The notes under the pieces: model-generated
The model's input: the letters and a program-made list of their open reading frames with translations, nothing else
Told to the model about the DNA's origin: nothing
Database searches by the model: none
Made by a program: the position numbers and the translations under genes
In this document: piece after piece, positions 1 through 5,393 of the stretch
Layout: each line of letters starts with the position of its first letter
Numbering within the stretch: position 1 is the stretch's first letter
Assembly: GCA_030615145.1 (NCBI GenBank)
Contig: JAUWZT010000167.1
Location: forward strand, 1-8,058
Source: Promethearchaeota archaeon
GTDB lineage: Archaea > Asgardarchaeota > Lokiarchaeia > Sigyniarchaeales > SOKP01
Direction: 5' to 3'
Length of the DNA: 8,058 nucleotides

Positions 1-1
1 G

Positions 2-133
2 TTACAAGCTAGACTAACACTTAGACTAGGCAGAAAACCTACTAAGATAGAAATACTTGATTATTGTTTAATATTAGCGAATGACAATTTTGACTTAAAC
101 TCAATATTAAATTATTTAATAATAATTGAGTGA
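2..133 (+). CDS. 3' end of a short gene, possibly an antitoxin (5' partial)
   Basis: An open frame enters from the left edge and ends at TGA 131-133, giving 43 residues. The visible part has a stretch LTLRLGRKPTKIEILDYC and then ANDNFD. This basic segment followed by a hydrophobic helix resembles, from memory, the C-terminal part of small archaeal DNA-binding antitoxins of the ribbon-helix-helix/VapB kind. The N-terminal half is outside the window, so no domain can be confirmed. No plus-strand toxin follows it; the next genes are on the minus strand and converge on it. It could equally be the tail of an unrelated small protein. Confidence 0.4.
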   Translation, partial: LQARLTLRLGRKPTKIEILDYCLILANDNFDLNSILNYLIIIE

Positions 134-207
134 TCTTCTTTTATCCAATTTCTAACAATCTCAGCTTTAACATCTTCAACATCGGAGGGATAAAATTTAT
201 TCGACAT
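112..207 (-). CDS. Possible 31-residue small ORF downstream of vapC
   Basis: A short minus-strand frame starts at ATG 207-205 and stops at TAA 114-112. It encodes MSNKFYPSDVEDVKAEI followed by a WIKEDHSIIIK-type tail. It lies 42 nt downstream of the vapC stop on the same strand, and its last 22 nt overlap the end of the plus-strand partial gene. There is no clear ribosome binding site, only a weak GAG upstream. I recognise no family. It may be a chance frame, a remnant, or a micro-protein of the toxin-antitoxin transcript. Apart from it and the partial plus-strand gene, the first 249 bases show only a small hairpin near vapC. Confidence 0.2.
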   Translation of the reverse strand: MSNKFYPSDVEDVKAEIVRNWIKEDHSIIIK

Positions 208-228
208 AATAATACTCTTTATCTATGC

Positions 229-246
229 TCAACTCAGTATAGTTGA
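229..246 (-). terminator. Small hairpin just after vapC stop
   Basis: A perfect 6-bp inverted repeat (TCAACT / AGTTGA) with a 6-nt loop begins 4 nt after the vapC stop codon on the minus strand. No long T-run follows, so a role in transcript ending or stability is only suggested. The loop region also contains AGTATA, the same hexamer (TATACT on the minus strand) that is repeated in the vapBC promoter, so it could instead be an extra operator copy. Confidence 0.25.
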
Positions 247-249
247 ATA

Positions 250-729
250 CTAAAGTGTAATCCATATATTAAGAGGATTTTCAATTTTTGGTCCTAAAGA
301 CTGAAATGATTCATGTTTGAAGTGAACATCACATGAATACATCACATCGATTTCTTTATAGATTGGTAGGACGCAGAGATAATCCCAGATATGGATTCTG
401 CTTTGTAAGCTCATTTCTAAGGCTTTATTTACATGTTTGATTGTATTTTCAAACCAGATAATAAATTCACTTGTTAGTAATTGAAAACAATATCTTTGTA
501 CATTATCTAATGGGATCCGCATTCCTCGAAAACCTAAAATATGAAATATTTCACAAAGTTGATGATATGTCATAAATATTTCATTTTGGCTTATTTGGTT
601 TTTTAAAAATTTTTTAGCTTTTTCATGGAATTTGTTAGCATTCTGAAAATCTGATTCCTTTGAGAATTTTTCGGATTTAGGTTTCTTTTTAGAAAAAATC
701 CATATTTCAGTATCTATGAAGACCCTCAT
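250..729 (-). CDS. vapC: PIN-domain ribonuclease toxin, VapC-like
   Basis: This is a 159-residue protein of the PIN family, metal-dependent ribonucleases that act as the toxin of VapBC pairs. The start MRVFIDTEIW matches the usual PIN opening. Four acidic residues fall where the active site is expected: Asp6, Glu60 (in the segment YHQLCEIF), Asp116 (IHIWDYL) and Asp134 (SCDVHF). The length is slightly above the common 130-150. A longer frame reaches an ATG at 789, but that would overlap the antitoxin by 59 nt and add 20 residues before the PIN fold, so the ATG at 729-727 is chosen. That ATG lies 1 nt after the antitoxin stop, implying translational coupling. The RNA target cannot be told from sequence. 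The family call is firm; toxicity is inferred. Confidence 0.8.
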   Translation of the reverse strand: MRVFIDTEIWIFSKKKPKSEKFSKESDFQNANKFHEKAKKFLKNQISQNEIFMTYHQLCEIFHILGFRGMRIPLDNVQRYCFQLLTSEFIIWFENTIKHVNKALEMSLQSRIHIWDYLCVLPIYKEIDVMYSCDVHFKHESFQSLGPKIENPLNIWITL

Positions 730-730
730 T

Positions 731-1009
731 CTATACACCAATATCTTCAAAATCATATTCTTTAAAATCATCTGGTCCTGCGCCTTCAACAGTTTCTTCT
801 AATAATTCTAGAAATTTCTTTCTATCTTGTTTAAGTTTTAGACTTTTCGATGGATTTTTATCGACAGTGTTTTGCCTTTCTTCTAAAAGATAATTTATTG
901 CCCTTTCTAAGGTCACTCTTTTACCCCTCTCTTTAGCCAATTCTCCTGCTAAACGATGTAATTTTTCAAGAGTCTTCTTTGATACTTTTATAGTTGTATT
1001 TTCACTCAT
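731..1009 (-). CDS. vapB: Ribbon-helix-helix-type antitoxin, VapB-like
   Basis: A 92-residue, highly charged small protein encoded directly upstream of the PIN toxin. The N-terminal part has the short strand TTIKVSKKTLEKL, then a helix and a second helix ending in AINYLLEER. This is the pattern of an RHH/CopG-like DNA-binding domain over about residues 5-45. The C-terminal part is acidic (EETVEGAGPDDF, then EYDFEDIGV), as expected for the segment that wraps around and blocks a PIN toxin. The pair should autorepress, with the antitoxin dimer binding the repeated TATACT boxes just upstream. There is no Shine-Dalgarno sequence, and a TATA-like box about 22-30 nt upstream of the ATG suggests a leaderless mRNA. 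Assignment to VapB rests on neighbour and size more than on a diagnostic motif. Confidence 0.7.
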   Translation of the reverse strand: MSENTTIKVSKKTLEKLHRLAGELAKERGKRVTLERAINYLLEERQNTVDKNPSKSLKLKQDRKKFLELLEETVEGAGPDDFKEYDFEDIGV

Positions 1010-1010
1010 A

Positions 1011-1046
1011 TAGTATATATAGTATAATAGGTATATAAAGTATACT
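1011..1046 (-). promoter_or_regulatory. vapBC promoter with TATACT repeat operator
   Basis: Read on the minus strand, a TATA box (TTTATATA, about 1032-1039) lies some 22-30 nt before the vapB ATG, which fits a leaderless archaeal start. The hexamer TATACT occurs three times around it: at 1044-1039 (inside the perfect palindrome AGTATACT, 1039-1046), 1026-1021 and 1017-1012. The spacings are 18 and 9 nt. Regularly spaced short repeats across the promoter are what an RHH antitoxin would bind for autorepression. Sequence composition is extremely AT-rich, so some repetition could be chance. Confidence 0.5.
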
Positions 1047-1200
1047 TAAATCTAATACTAAAACAAGTTATATCAGATTTTTTTTCTCTTTAAAAGACTT
1101 TTATTATTCAGGATGATAAATTCCTTAATACCATGAATTTTTAATCTATCAAAAAGAATACATTATCCTTGTAAATCGTAGTTCCAAAAGAAAGAAATTA

Positions 1201-1665
1201 TTAAGGAATAATAATAGTTGTATCTTCTTTTATTCGATCTAATACGATTTGGGTCTTAATTTCTTCAACACCGGGAAGATTTCGCAATTTCTCAATTAAA
1301 ATCATCGAATCTTCGTGATCCAGACATTTAGCCATGATAAACAAGGGATATTCGCCAGTAACTACATACGCATACTTTATCTTTTCCATACTTTCAATCT
1401 CTTTTTTCACCAGTTCTAATGGCTTTGTAGCATTTATCCTAAGAGACACCATCACCATTTCTCGGTATCCTAATTGACGGCAATCGATCAAAGCAACGTA
1501 TTTTTTTATTAATTCTTTTTCAAGCCTTTGAATTCGACCCCTTATCGCTGTAGCGCTTTTATCAGTTTTTTCAGCTATTTCTCTAATTGTAATTTTTGCA
1601 TCCTCTTGTAATAATTCAAGAATTAATTTATCTGTATCATCAACAACCGTATTATTTACAACCAT
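1201..1665 (-). CDS. Lrp/AsnC-family transcriptional regulator
   Basis: A 154-residue protein with the standard two-part layout of the family. Residues about 8-60 form the winged helix-turn-helix (DDTDKLILELLQEDAKITI, then IREIAEKTDKSATAIRGRIQRLE). Residues about 65-145 form the RAM ligand-binding domain, including the turn VVTGEYPLFIMAKC, where family members usually have a G-x-Y-D-like sequence. These proteins form dimers and octamers, bind DNA in the promoter, and often respond to amino acids; cysteine-sensing members are known. The gene is transcribed away from tusA, with 290 bp between the two ATG codons, so control of the sulfur/Hdr genes is plausible but inferred. The effector cannot be predicted. 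It is separate from vapBC, with a 190-bp gap. Confidence 0.88.
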   Translation of the reverse strand: MVVNNTVVDDTDKLILELLQEDAKITIREIAEKTDKSATAIRGRIQRLEKELIKKYVALIDCRQLGYREMVMVSLRINATKPLELVKKEIESMEKIKYAYVVTGEYPLFIMAKCLDHEDSMILIEKLRNLPGVEEIKTQIVLDRIKEDTTIIIP

Positions 1666-1955
1666 AAAATCACTCTATATTTTATCGCCTTAGGTCTTAT
1701 TAACATAATTTACAATTTAATAGTTTCTAACCTTCTTGAAACGTACTTTTTTTTTTAGGTCCATTTGAATGTTTTTTTTTACTACGAACTATAAATAAAA
1801 TAGTTTTATTCATTAATAAATTGTTGCATTTTAGTTAAAAAAACTAAGTTTAAATATCATTTTGTATTTATTATCTATAATAAGTTTCAATTTGTAATTT
1901 ATTGTGATATCAAAATAAAAAAAAATAGATAAAATAACTATTAAAAGTGAAAAAA
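1666..1955. promoter_or_regulatory. Divergent intergenic control region between lrp-like gene and tusA
   Basis: This 290-bp AT-rich stretch contains no credible ORF. On the plus strand TTTAAATA at 1849-1856 is a consensus-like archaeal TATA box preceded by a purine-rich AACTAAG that could act as BRE. Transcription would begin near 1876-1882 and give a leader of about 75-80 nt before tusA. A short interrupted inverted repeat GTTTC/GAAAC at 1723-1742 is a weak candidate operator for the Lrp-like protein. The minus-strand promoter for the regulator gene is not clear; an ATAAAATATAGA stretch around 1674-1685 is too near its ATG for an ordinary leaderless start. Confidence 0.45.
1849..1856 (+). 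promoter_or_regulatory. TATA box for the tusA-dsrEFH operon
   Basis: TTTAAATA is a perfect match to the archaeal TATA consensus TTTAWATA, with an A/G-rich BRE-like sequence directly upstream. It lies about 100 nt before the tusA ATG, predicting an A-rich 5' leader. It is the best promoter candidate in the divergent region. Confidence 0.5.
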
Positions 1956-2180
1956 ATGGCTAATAAAACAGTTGATTATACTGGTTTAAAATGTCCGTTG
2001 CCAGTTTTGAAAACTAAAAAAGAATTAAAAAATTTGGCTTCAGGACAAATAATAGAAGTAATCGTTGATGATGTAGGGGCGAAGAAGGACATACCAGCGC
2101 TTCTTACTAAAATAGGCGACGAATTAGTCGAACTTCGAGAAGATAATGGAAACTTAATTTTTGTCATTAAAAAGGCTTAA
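1956..2180 (+). CDS. tusA: TusA/SirA-family sulfur carrier protein
   Basis: A 74-residue protein of the TusA family, small cytoplasmic carriers that hold sulfur as a persulfide on one cysteine and pass it to DsrE-type or other acceptors. The hallmark is the N-terminal CPLP motif (Cys13-Pro-Leu-Pro) after the strand VDYTGLKCP. It is the only cysteine in the protein, and the length is typical (70-85). An in-frame GTG lies 9 nt upstream, but it is more likely part of a GTGA ribosome-binding element; MANK at 1956 is the usual type of TusA start. It is the first gene of a run that continues into dsrE, dsrF and dsrH, the proteins that receive sulfur from TusA in bacterial systems. Direction of sulfur flow here is not shown by sequence. 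Confidence 0.92.
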   Translation: MANKTVDYTGLKCPLPVLKTKKELKNLASGQIIEVIVDDVGAKKDIPALLTKIGDELVELREDNGNLIFVIKKA

Positions 2181-2209
2181 AACGCATTATACGGAGTAAG
2201 GATATTAAT

Positions 2210-2578
2210 ATGTCTAAATATGTTTTCTTTATTAGCACAGAACCCTATAAATTTGAAGCTGTTGATTCTTTAATTGAGATTTGTAAAGCTATTATTAGGA
2301 AGGGAAATACGGTAAAGGGATTATTCTTTTACGGCTCGGGAGTATACAACCTAAAGAAAGACATTAGCAGTGGCACTTCAATCAGGAACATTCCAAAGAA
2401 GTTAGAAGAATTTTGCGGTGAAAACAATATACCAGTTGTCGGTTGTAGTACCTGGGTTAGTCTTACAGGGTTAAATGAAAGCAATTTCATCGATCGAGCT
2501 ACCGAAGAGGGATTAGGAGATTTCTCAAATTGGGCGATAGAGTCAGATAAATTAATTGTTTTCGGAACGGGGGGTTAA
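2210..2578 (+). CDS. dsrE: DsrE (TusD-like) sulfurtransferase subunit
   Basis: A 122-residue DsrE/DsrF-fold protein. In purple sulfur bacteria DsrE forms a DsrE2F2H2 hexamer, and its Cys78 carries sulfur between TusA and DsrC; E. coli TusD is the orthologue in tRNA thiolation. Here Cys79 sits in the equivalent place (IPVVGCSTWVSLTGL), after the loop that starts FYGSGVYN. Two further cysteines (25 and 69) are present. It follows tusA by 29 nt, with GGAG at 2193-2196 and AAGGA at 2198-2202 ahead of the ATG, and ends 5 nt before dsrF. The presence of the conserved cysteine makes it the likely active subunit of the trimeric set. No dsrC is visible, so the acceptor is unknown. Confidence 0.88.
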   Translation: MSKYVFFISTEPYKFEAVDSLIEICKAIIRKGNTVKGLFFYGSGVYNLKKDISSGTSIRNIPKKLEEFCGENNIPVVGCSTWVSLTGLNESNFIDRATEEGLGDFSNWAIESDKLIVFGTGG

Positions 2579-2583
2579 AAACT

Positions 2584-2952
2584 ATGGTAGAATCTGTTGT
2601 AATTATAGCCGATCAATCACCCACGGGCAAGAATTCTGCTGCTGAAGCGATTCGAATTGGTTCGGGATTTGTAGCTCTTGGAGAATCTATCAATTGCCAA
2701 ATAGTTCTCACTGGAGACGCGGTTTATCTTTTAAACAAACACGCAACGCCTACAGTCGTTGGTATGGACCCAGTAGATGAATTTCTTGAAATAGCAGACT
2801 TATCGGACTTGGAATTATATGTTTTAGATAAATCGTTAAAAGATGCCGGTTTAACCTTTGAAGATTTAATAGAATACGAGAATTTAAAGATCATCAGTAT
2901 TGACGAATTAATCGATTTAATTGAACAAGCAGACACCTGCTTTAGGTTTTAA
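2584..2952 (+). CDS. dsrF: DsrF (TusC-like) subunit
   Basis: A 122-residue member of the DsrE/DsrF superfamily, positioned as the second gene of a dsrEFH set. The opening VESVVIIADQSPTGKNSAAEAIRIG is the first strand-loop-helix of the fold. The middle part LTGDAVYLLNKHATP and the C-terminal IISIDELIDLIEQADTCFRF fit DsrF/TusC. Two cysteines are present, Cys38 (SINCQIVL) and Cys119 close to the C-terminus. In characterised complexes DsrF is structural and its cysteine is not the main sulfur-carrying one. A G-rich run at the end of dsrE (about 2569-2575) can serve as the ribosome binding site, and the spacing to dsrE is 5 nt, so co-translation is likely. Distinguishing DsrF from DsrE paralogues rests on order and on lack of the DsrE catalytic-site context. 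Confidence 0.82.
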   Translation: MVESVVIIADQSPTGKNSAAEAIRIGSGFVALGESINCQIVLTGDAVYLLNKHATPTVVGMDPVDEFLEIADLSDLELYVLDKSLKDAGLTFEDLIEYENLKIISIDELIDLIEQADTCFRF

Positions 2953-2953
2953 C

Positions 2954-2958
2954 GGAGG
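2954..2958 (+). promoter_or_regulatory. Ribosome binding site of dsrH
   Basis: GGAGG lies in the 15-nt gap between the dsrF stop and the dsrH ATG, 9 nt before the start codon. It fixes the ATG at 2968 as the start and shows that dsrH is translated as part of the same operon. Confidence 0.75.
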
Positions 2959-2967
2959 AATATAAAA

Positions 2968-3318
2968 ATGACGCAAAAATTGAGTGAATTTAATTTTTTA
3001 TATTTATTTGGGTTTAGTGAAATTACAGGGAACCATTTAGAGCGATTATTACCGTTATTGAAAGGTCAGATTAAAAAAGGGAGCCAAATTGGGATTGTTT
3101 TGATCCACGATGGGGTAATTGGTATTAATAAGAGAGGCCGAATTACAAAAGCAATGGAAGAGCTTCTCAATTTGAAAGTTACATTATATGCGATGATACC
3201 CGATTTGAAAGCTCGTGGAATAGCCTTAAAGCAAACGCACGAAAAAATTAAACCAATTGAATACGACGACTTAATAGATCTTTTAGATAATACGCTAAAA
3301 ATAATATCTTGGATGTAA
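2968..3318 (+). CDS. dsrH: DsrH (TusB-like) subunit lacking cysteine
   Basis: A 116-residue protein of the DsrH/TusB family, third partner of the DsrEFH hexamer. The family signature is visible in the second half: a strand VTLYAMIPDLKARGI, matching the usual pattern of a strand ending in D-x-x-A-R-G. It is followed by a C-terminal helix around the YDDLIDLL segment. The N-terminus LSEFNFLYLFGFSE corresponds to the first strand and loop. There is not a single cysteine in the protein, whereas A. vinosum DsrH carries one at about position 20. The subunit therefore cannot itself hold a persulfide and is presumably structural. It lies 15 nt after dsrF behind a strong GGAGG. A T-run 22 nt after its stop may end the tusA-dsrEFH transcript. 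Confidence 0.8.
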   Translation: MTQKLSEFNFLYLFGFSEITGNHLERLLPLLKGQIKKGSQIGIVLIHDGVIGINKRGRITKAMEELLNLKVTLYAMIPDLKARGIALKQTHEKIKPIEYDDLIDLLDNTLKIISWM

Positions 3319-3329
3319 TAGTCCGAGAC

Positions 3330-3347
3330 AAAAATTAAGATTTTTTT
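3330..3347 (+). terminator. Candidate terminator after dsrH
   Basis: About 12 nt after the dsrH stop an AAAAAT/ATTTTT weak inverted repeat leads into a T7 run at 3341-3347. Archaeal transcription commonly ends at T-runs, so this may separate tusA-dsrEFH from dsrE2. It is short and in AT-rich DNA, so read-through is possible. Confidence 0.35.
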
Positions 3348-3370
3348 AATATCATATCAAGAGAATTTAG

Positions 3371-3430
3371 TTAAAAATTTATTAAAAATAAAAAAAATAG
3401 AAAAAAAAAACAGAAAAAAAAGTGTTTAAA
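3371..3430 (+). promoter_or_regulatory. A-rich leader and possible promoter of dsrE2
   Basis: TTAAAAATTTATTAAAAATA at 3371-3390 could contain a TATA element. It is followed by three A-runs (A7 at 3391-3397, A10 at 3401-3410, A8 at 3414-3421) leading up to the start codon. The strand is nearly free of C and structure, which keeps a leader open for ribosomes. No classical Shine-Dalgarno is seen except a GTG. The promoter position is uncertain. Confidence 0.3.
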
Positions 3431-3847
3431 ATGGCTGAAAAAATGAGTTTTATTGTAAGTGATAAATCCTTCGAGAAATTTATGATGGCGACGATTCTTG
3501 GAACTACTGGAGCAGCAATGGATTCTGAAATGAACTTTTTCTTCACCTTTTGGGGTTTAAACCTCTTAAAAAGGAAGTTTAAGCCTAAGGCTACTGGCAT
3601 GCCAACCGGAATGAAAGGGATGGGTGCTTTGATGTTTAGGAAAAAGCTAAAAAGTTTTGGGATTGATAATCCTTGGGAATTAATTAAGGACGCTGTTGAA
3701 GACGGTAAAATGAAGCTTTACCCATGTCAGATGACTATGGATTTAATGGGTATAAAAAGAGAGCAAATGTGGGACTTCGTTGAAGATCCAATTGGAGCAG
3801 CAGGTTTCATGGAAATTAGCGAAGGAGCAAATATAGTATCGTTGTAG
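3431..3847 (+). CDS. dsrE2: DsrE2-family sulfur-trafficking protein
   Basis: A 138-residue protein of the DsrE2 (DrsE_2, 'peroxiredoxin family/DsrE-like') group. Diagnostic features are the hydrophobic first half with MNFFFTFWGLNLL (residues about 34-46), the methionine-rich linker GMPTGMKGMGALMF and the motif YPCQMTMDLMGI. The last contains the only cysteine, Cys99; in relatives this reads CxMSMD.MGI and is the sulfur-binding site. DsrE2 is usually encoded beside tusA and a rhodanese in sulfur-oxidising bacteria and archaea, and is thought to relay sulfane sulfur. A GTG 9 nt upstream is in frame, but MAEK at ATG 3431 is a more natural start. The gene stands between dsrH and hdrC, with an A-rich leader on one side and T14 on the other, so it may be its own transcript. 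The 13-residue hydrophobic run is too short to claim a membrane anchor. Confidence 0.85.
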   Translation: MAEKMSFIVSDKSFEKFMMATILGTTGAAMDSEMNFFFTFWGLNLLKRKFKPKATGMPTGMKGMGALMFRKKLKSFGIDNPWELIKDAVEDGKMKLYPCQMTMDLMGIKREQMWDFVEDPIGAAGFMEISEGANIVSL

Positions 3848-3860
3848 ATACTACTCTAAA

Positions 3861-3874
3861 TTTTTTTTTTTTTT
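3861..3874 (+). terminator. T14 run after dsrE2
   Basis: An uninterrupted run of 14 T begins 13 nt after the dsrE2 stop codon. Long U-tracts without a stem are the main intrinsic termination signal for archaeal RNA polymerase. It lies only 40 nt before hdrC, so the hdr genes either depend on partial read-through or have a promoter overlapping this stretch; no clear TATA box is visible between 3875 and 3914. Confidence 0.6.
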
Positions 3875-3914
3875 ATTATTCAAGATAATTAAACAGTAAA
3901 AAAGATGGTAAAAA

Positions 3915-4472
3915 ATGTCTGATACGAAAGATTATCACCGAGAATATAAGACAGATGAAGATTTCGATAAAAATTATTTTAAAAATATAGAAAGAAAGTC
4001 TAATATTTGGCAATGCATTCAATGTGGTTCGTGTACTGCAAGTTGCGAGAGTGGTAGATGGACCGCATTAAAGACTCGTATGATTATACGAAAAGTTGTT
4101 CTTGGAGATTTATCAGTGCTTAGCGATCCTGATATTTGGTTGTGCACAACTTGCTATCAGTGTTATGAGCGTTGTCCTCGTGATGTGAGGCCTACAGATG
4201 TTATAATGGAATTACGCAACTACGCAACAAAACTGGGAAATATATCACCAAATCATAGGGCTGTTGTGGGGTACTTAACAAATTATGGACACGCTGTACC
4301 GATAAACGACGAAATAAAACAACGAAGGGTTGAATTAGGATTAGACGAACTTCCTCCCACTGCTTTTAAGTTTAAACAAGAAGGGGACGGAAAAGATTTG
4401 AAGAAGTTTGAAGATCATTTGTTTGATCTTCCTCCAGTTAAGGAGGAAAAAAAGAAGGAGGAGGAGAAATAA
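3915..4472 (+). CDS. hdrC: Heterodisulfide reductase subunit C-like iron-sulfur protein
   Basis: A 185-residue HdrC. It passes electrons between the HdrA ferredoxin arm and the HdrB active site in the soluble HdrABC complex. Two four-cysteine [4Fe-4S] sets are complete: Cys34, 37, 40, 44 (CIQCGSCTASC) and Cys77, 80, 83, 87 (CTTCYQCYERCP). They are followed by the family segments DVRPTDVIMELR, NYGHAVPINDE and VELGLDELPPT. There is no membrane helix, so this is the cytoplasmic type and not HdrE/DsrM-like. The C-terminus ends in a Lys/Glu-rich tail (PVKEEKKKEEEK), longer than in the methanogen protein as I recall it. The purine-rich codons of that tail contain the GGAGGAGG that serves hdrB 3 nt downstream. 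Whether the partner substrate is a heterodisulfide is unknown. Confidence 0.93.
   Translation: MSDTKDYHREYKTDEDFDKNYFKNIERKSNIWQCIQCGSCTASCESGRWTALKTRMIIRKVVLGDLSVLSDPDIWLCTTCYQCYERCPRDVRPTDVIMELRNYATKLGNISPNHRAVVGYLTNYGHAVPINDEIKQRRVELGLDELPPTAFKFKQEGDGKDLKKFEDHLFDLPPVKEEKKKEEEK
4455..4464 (+). promoter_or_regulatory. Ribosome binding site of hdrB inside the hdrC tail
   Basis: A long AAGGAGGAGG sequence lies within the last codons of hdrC, 11 nt before the hdrB ATG. It doubles as coding sequence for the Lys/Glu tail of HdrC, and indicates strong initiation at ATG 4476. Confidence 0.65.
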
Positions 4473-4475
4473 GTA

Positions 4476-5393
4476 ATGGTAAAAGAAAATACATTTGCGT
4501 TTTTTTTAGGGTGTCTCATGCCTAATAGATATCCTGCTATTGAAAAAGCTACGATGTATGTTATGGAAAAATTAGGTTATACTTTATTAGATATGGACAG
4601 AGCAACGTGTTGTCCCGCTCCAGGAGTATTTCGCTCGTTCAACAAATTTGATTGGATGGTGGCAGGTGCTAGAAACCTCTGTATAGCTGAAAAGTTTGAT
4701 GCAGATATTCTTACTGTCTGTAATGGATGTTTTGGAACGCTCCAAGAGATTAATAAACATTTAAAAGAAAACGAAGAACATAGGGAATTGGTAAACGAAA
4801 AACTGAAACTTCTAGGCGATTATGAGTTTAAAGGAACGATCGATGTCCGACATATTGCCGAAGTGTTAGGATATGAAGTTGGTCCTTGGGGTATTGAAGA
4901 AGTTATAATAAGAAAAGTTAACGCCCGTGCCGCGGTACATTACGGTTGTCACTTTCTAAAACCAACTAGAATTAGAGAAATTGAAAGCTCTGAGGGGCCA
5001 ACGATCGTAGAAGAGTTTATTGAAGCGTTAGGGGTGGAGTCTGTAAGATTTAAAGAACAGTTAACTTGTTGCGGCGCTGGTGGAGGAGTAAAGGCGTACT
5101 CAGGCGATGCAAGCATGACGATTTTTGGAGAAAAAATGAAAAATATTGACGAAGTAAAACCTGATTTTATTTTAGATATATGTCCGTTCTGTCATCTACA
5201 ATTTGAGACAGGGCAAAATTATCTCAATCAAAATAAAGATTGTAATTACGATTATCCAGTTATTCACATTTCGCAACTTGTTGCGTATTGTATGGGGATG
5301 GACCAAGAATTTGTTGGTCTTCAATATCAATTAATGGGCAGAGATTACATTTTTGGCGAGCAAGAAATCAAAAAAGAAGAGGAGGTATTGTAA
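4476..5393 (+). CDS. hdrB: Heterodisulfide reductase subunit B-like, two CCG domains
   Basis: A 305-residue HdrB, the subunit that cleaves a disulfide in methanogens using two noncubane [4Fe-4S] clusters. Both cysteine-rich CCG motifs are complete and fit CX31-39CCX35-36CXXC exactly. The first has Cys13, X31, Cys45-Cys46, X35, Cys82-X2-Cys85. The second has Cys158, X39, Cys198-Cys199, X36, Cys236-X2-Cys239. Visible landmarks are FFLGCLMPNRYP, ATCCPAPG, VCNGC, HYGCHFLKP, LTCCGAGGG and ICPFCHLQF. This argues for a catalytically complete HdrB rather than a degenerate glycolate-oxidase-type or partial sHdr subunit. It is 3 nt after hdrC and directly abuts hdrA. The actual substrate could be a CoM-CoB-like heterodisulfide, another low-molecular disulfide, or a protein persulfide/trisulfide suggested by the tusA-dsr neighbours. 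The last is inference. Confidence 0.94.
   Translation: MVKENTFAFFLGCLMPNRYPAIEKATMYVMEKLGYTLLDMDRATCCPAPGVFRSFNKFDWMVAGARNLCIAEKFDADILTVCNGCFGTLQEINKHLKENEEHRELVNEKLKLLGDYEFKGTIDVRHIAEVLGYEVGPWGIEEVIIRKVNARAAVHYGCHFLKPTRIREIESSEGPTIVEEFIEALGVESVRFKEQLTCCGAGGGVKAYSGDASMTIFGEKMKNIDEVKPDFILDICPFCHLQFETGQNYLNQNKDCNYDYPVIHISQLVAYCMGMDQEFVGLQYQLMGRDYIFGEQEIKKEEEVL
5381..5385 (+). promoter_or_regulatory. Ribosome binding site that fixes the TTG start of hdrA
   Basis: GGAGG (in AAGAGGAGGT) lies 8 nt before TTG 5394-5396, which follows the hdrB stop TAA with no gap. This spacing supports the non-ATG start. No in-frame ATG occurs before the conserved N-terminal cysteine domain, whose first ligand motif CHCG is at residues 35-38. 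Confidence 0.7.

Noticed and set aside
730..789. Upstream ATG giving a 179-residue VapC
   Set aside because: It would add 20 residues before the PIN opening MRVFIDTEIW and overlap vapB by 59 nt; the ATG at 729 lies 1 nt after the antitoxin stop and fits the family.
1947..1955. GTG start for tusA
   Set aside because: It adds only MKK before MANK, and the GTGA is better read as a ribosome contact. It cannot be fully excluded.
1976..2167. Minus-strand frame of 63 codons
   Set aside because: Lies entirely opposite tusA, whose motif and length are clear; low-complexity translation without a recognisable fold.
2724..2936. Minus-strand frame of 70 codons
   Set aside because: Antisense shadow of dsrF, Ser/Lys-rich from AT bias.
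3382..3600. Minus-strand frame ending in Phe/Tyr-rich tail
   Set aside because: The tail is the reverse of the A-rich dsrE2 leader and the rest is opposite dsrE2.
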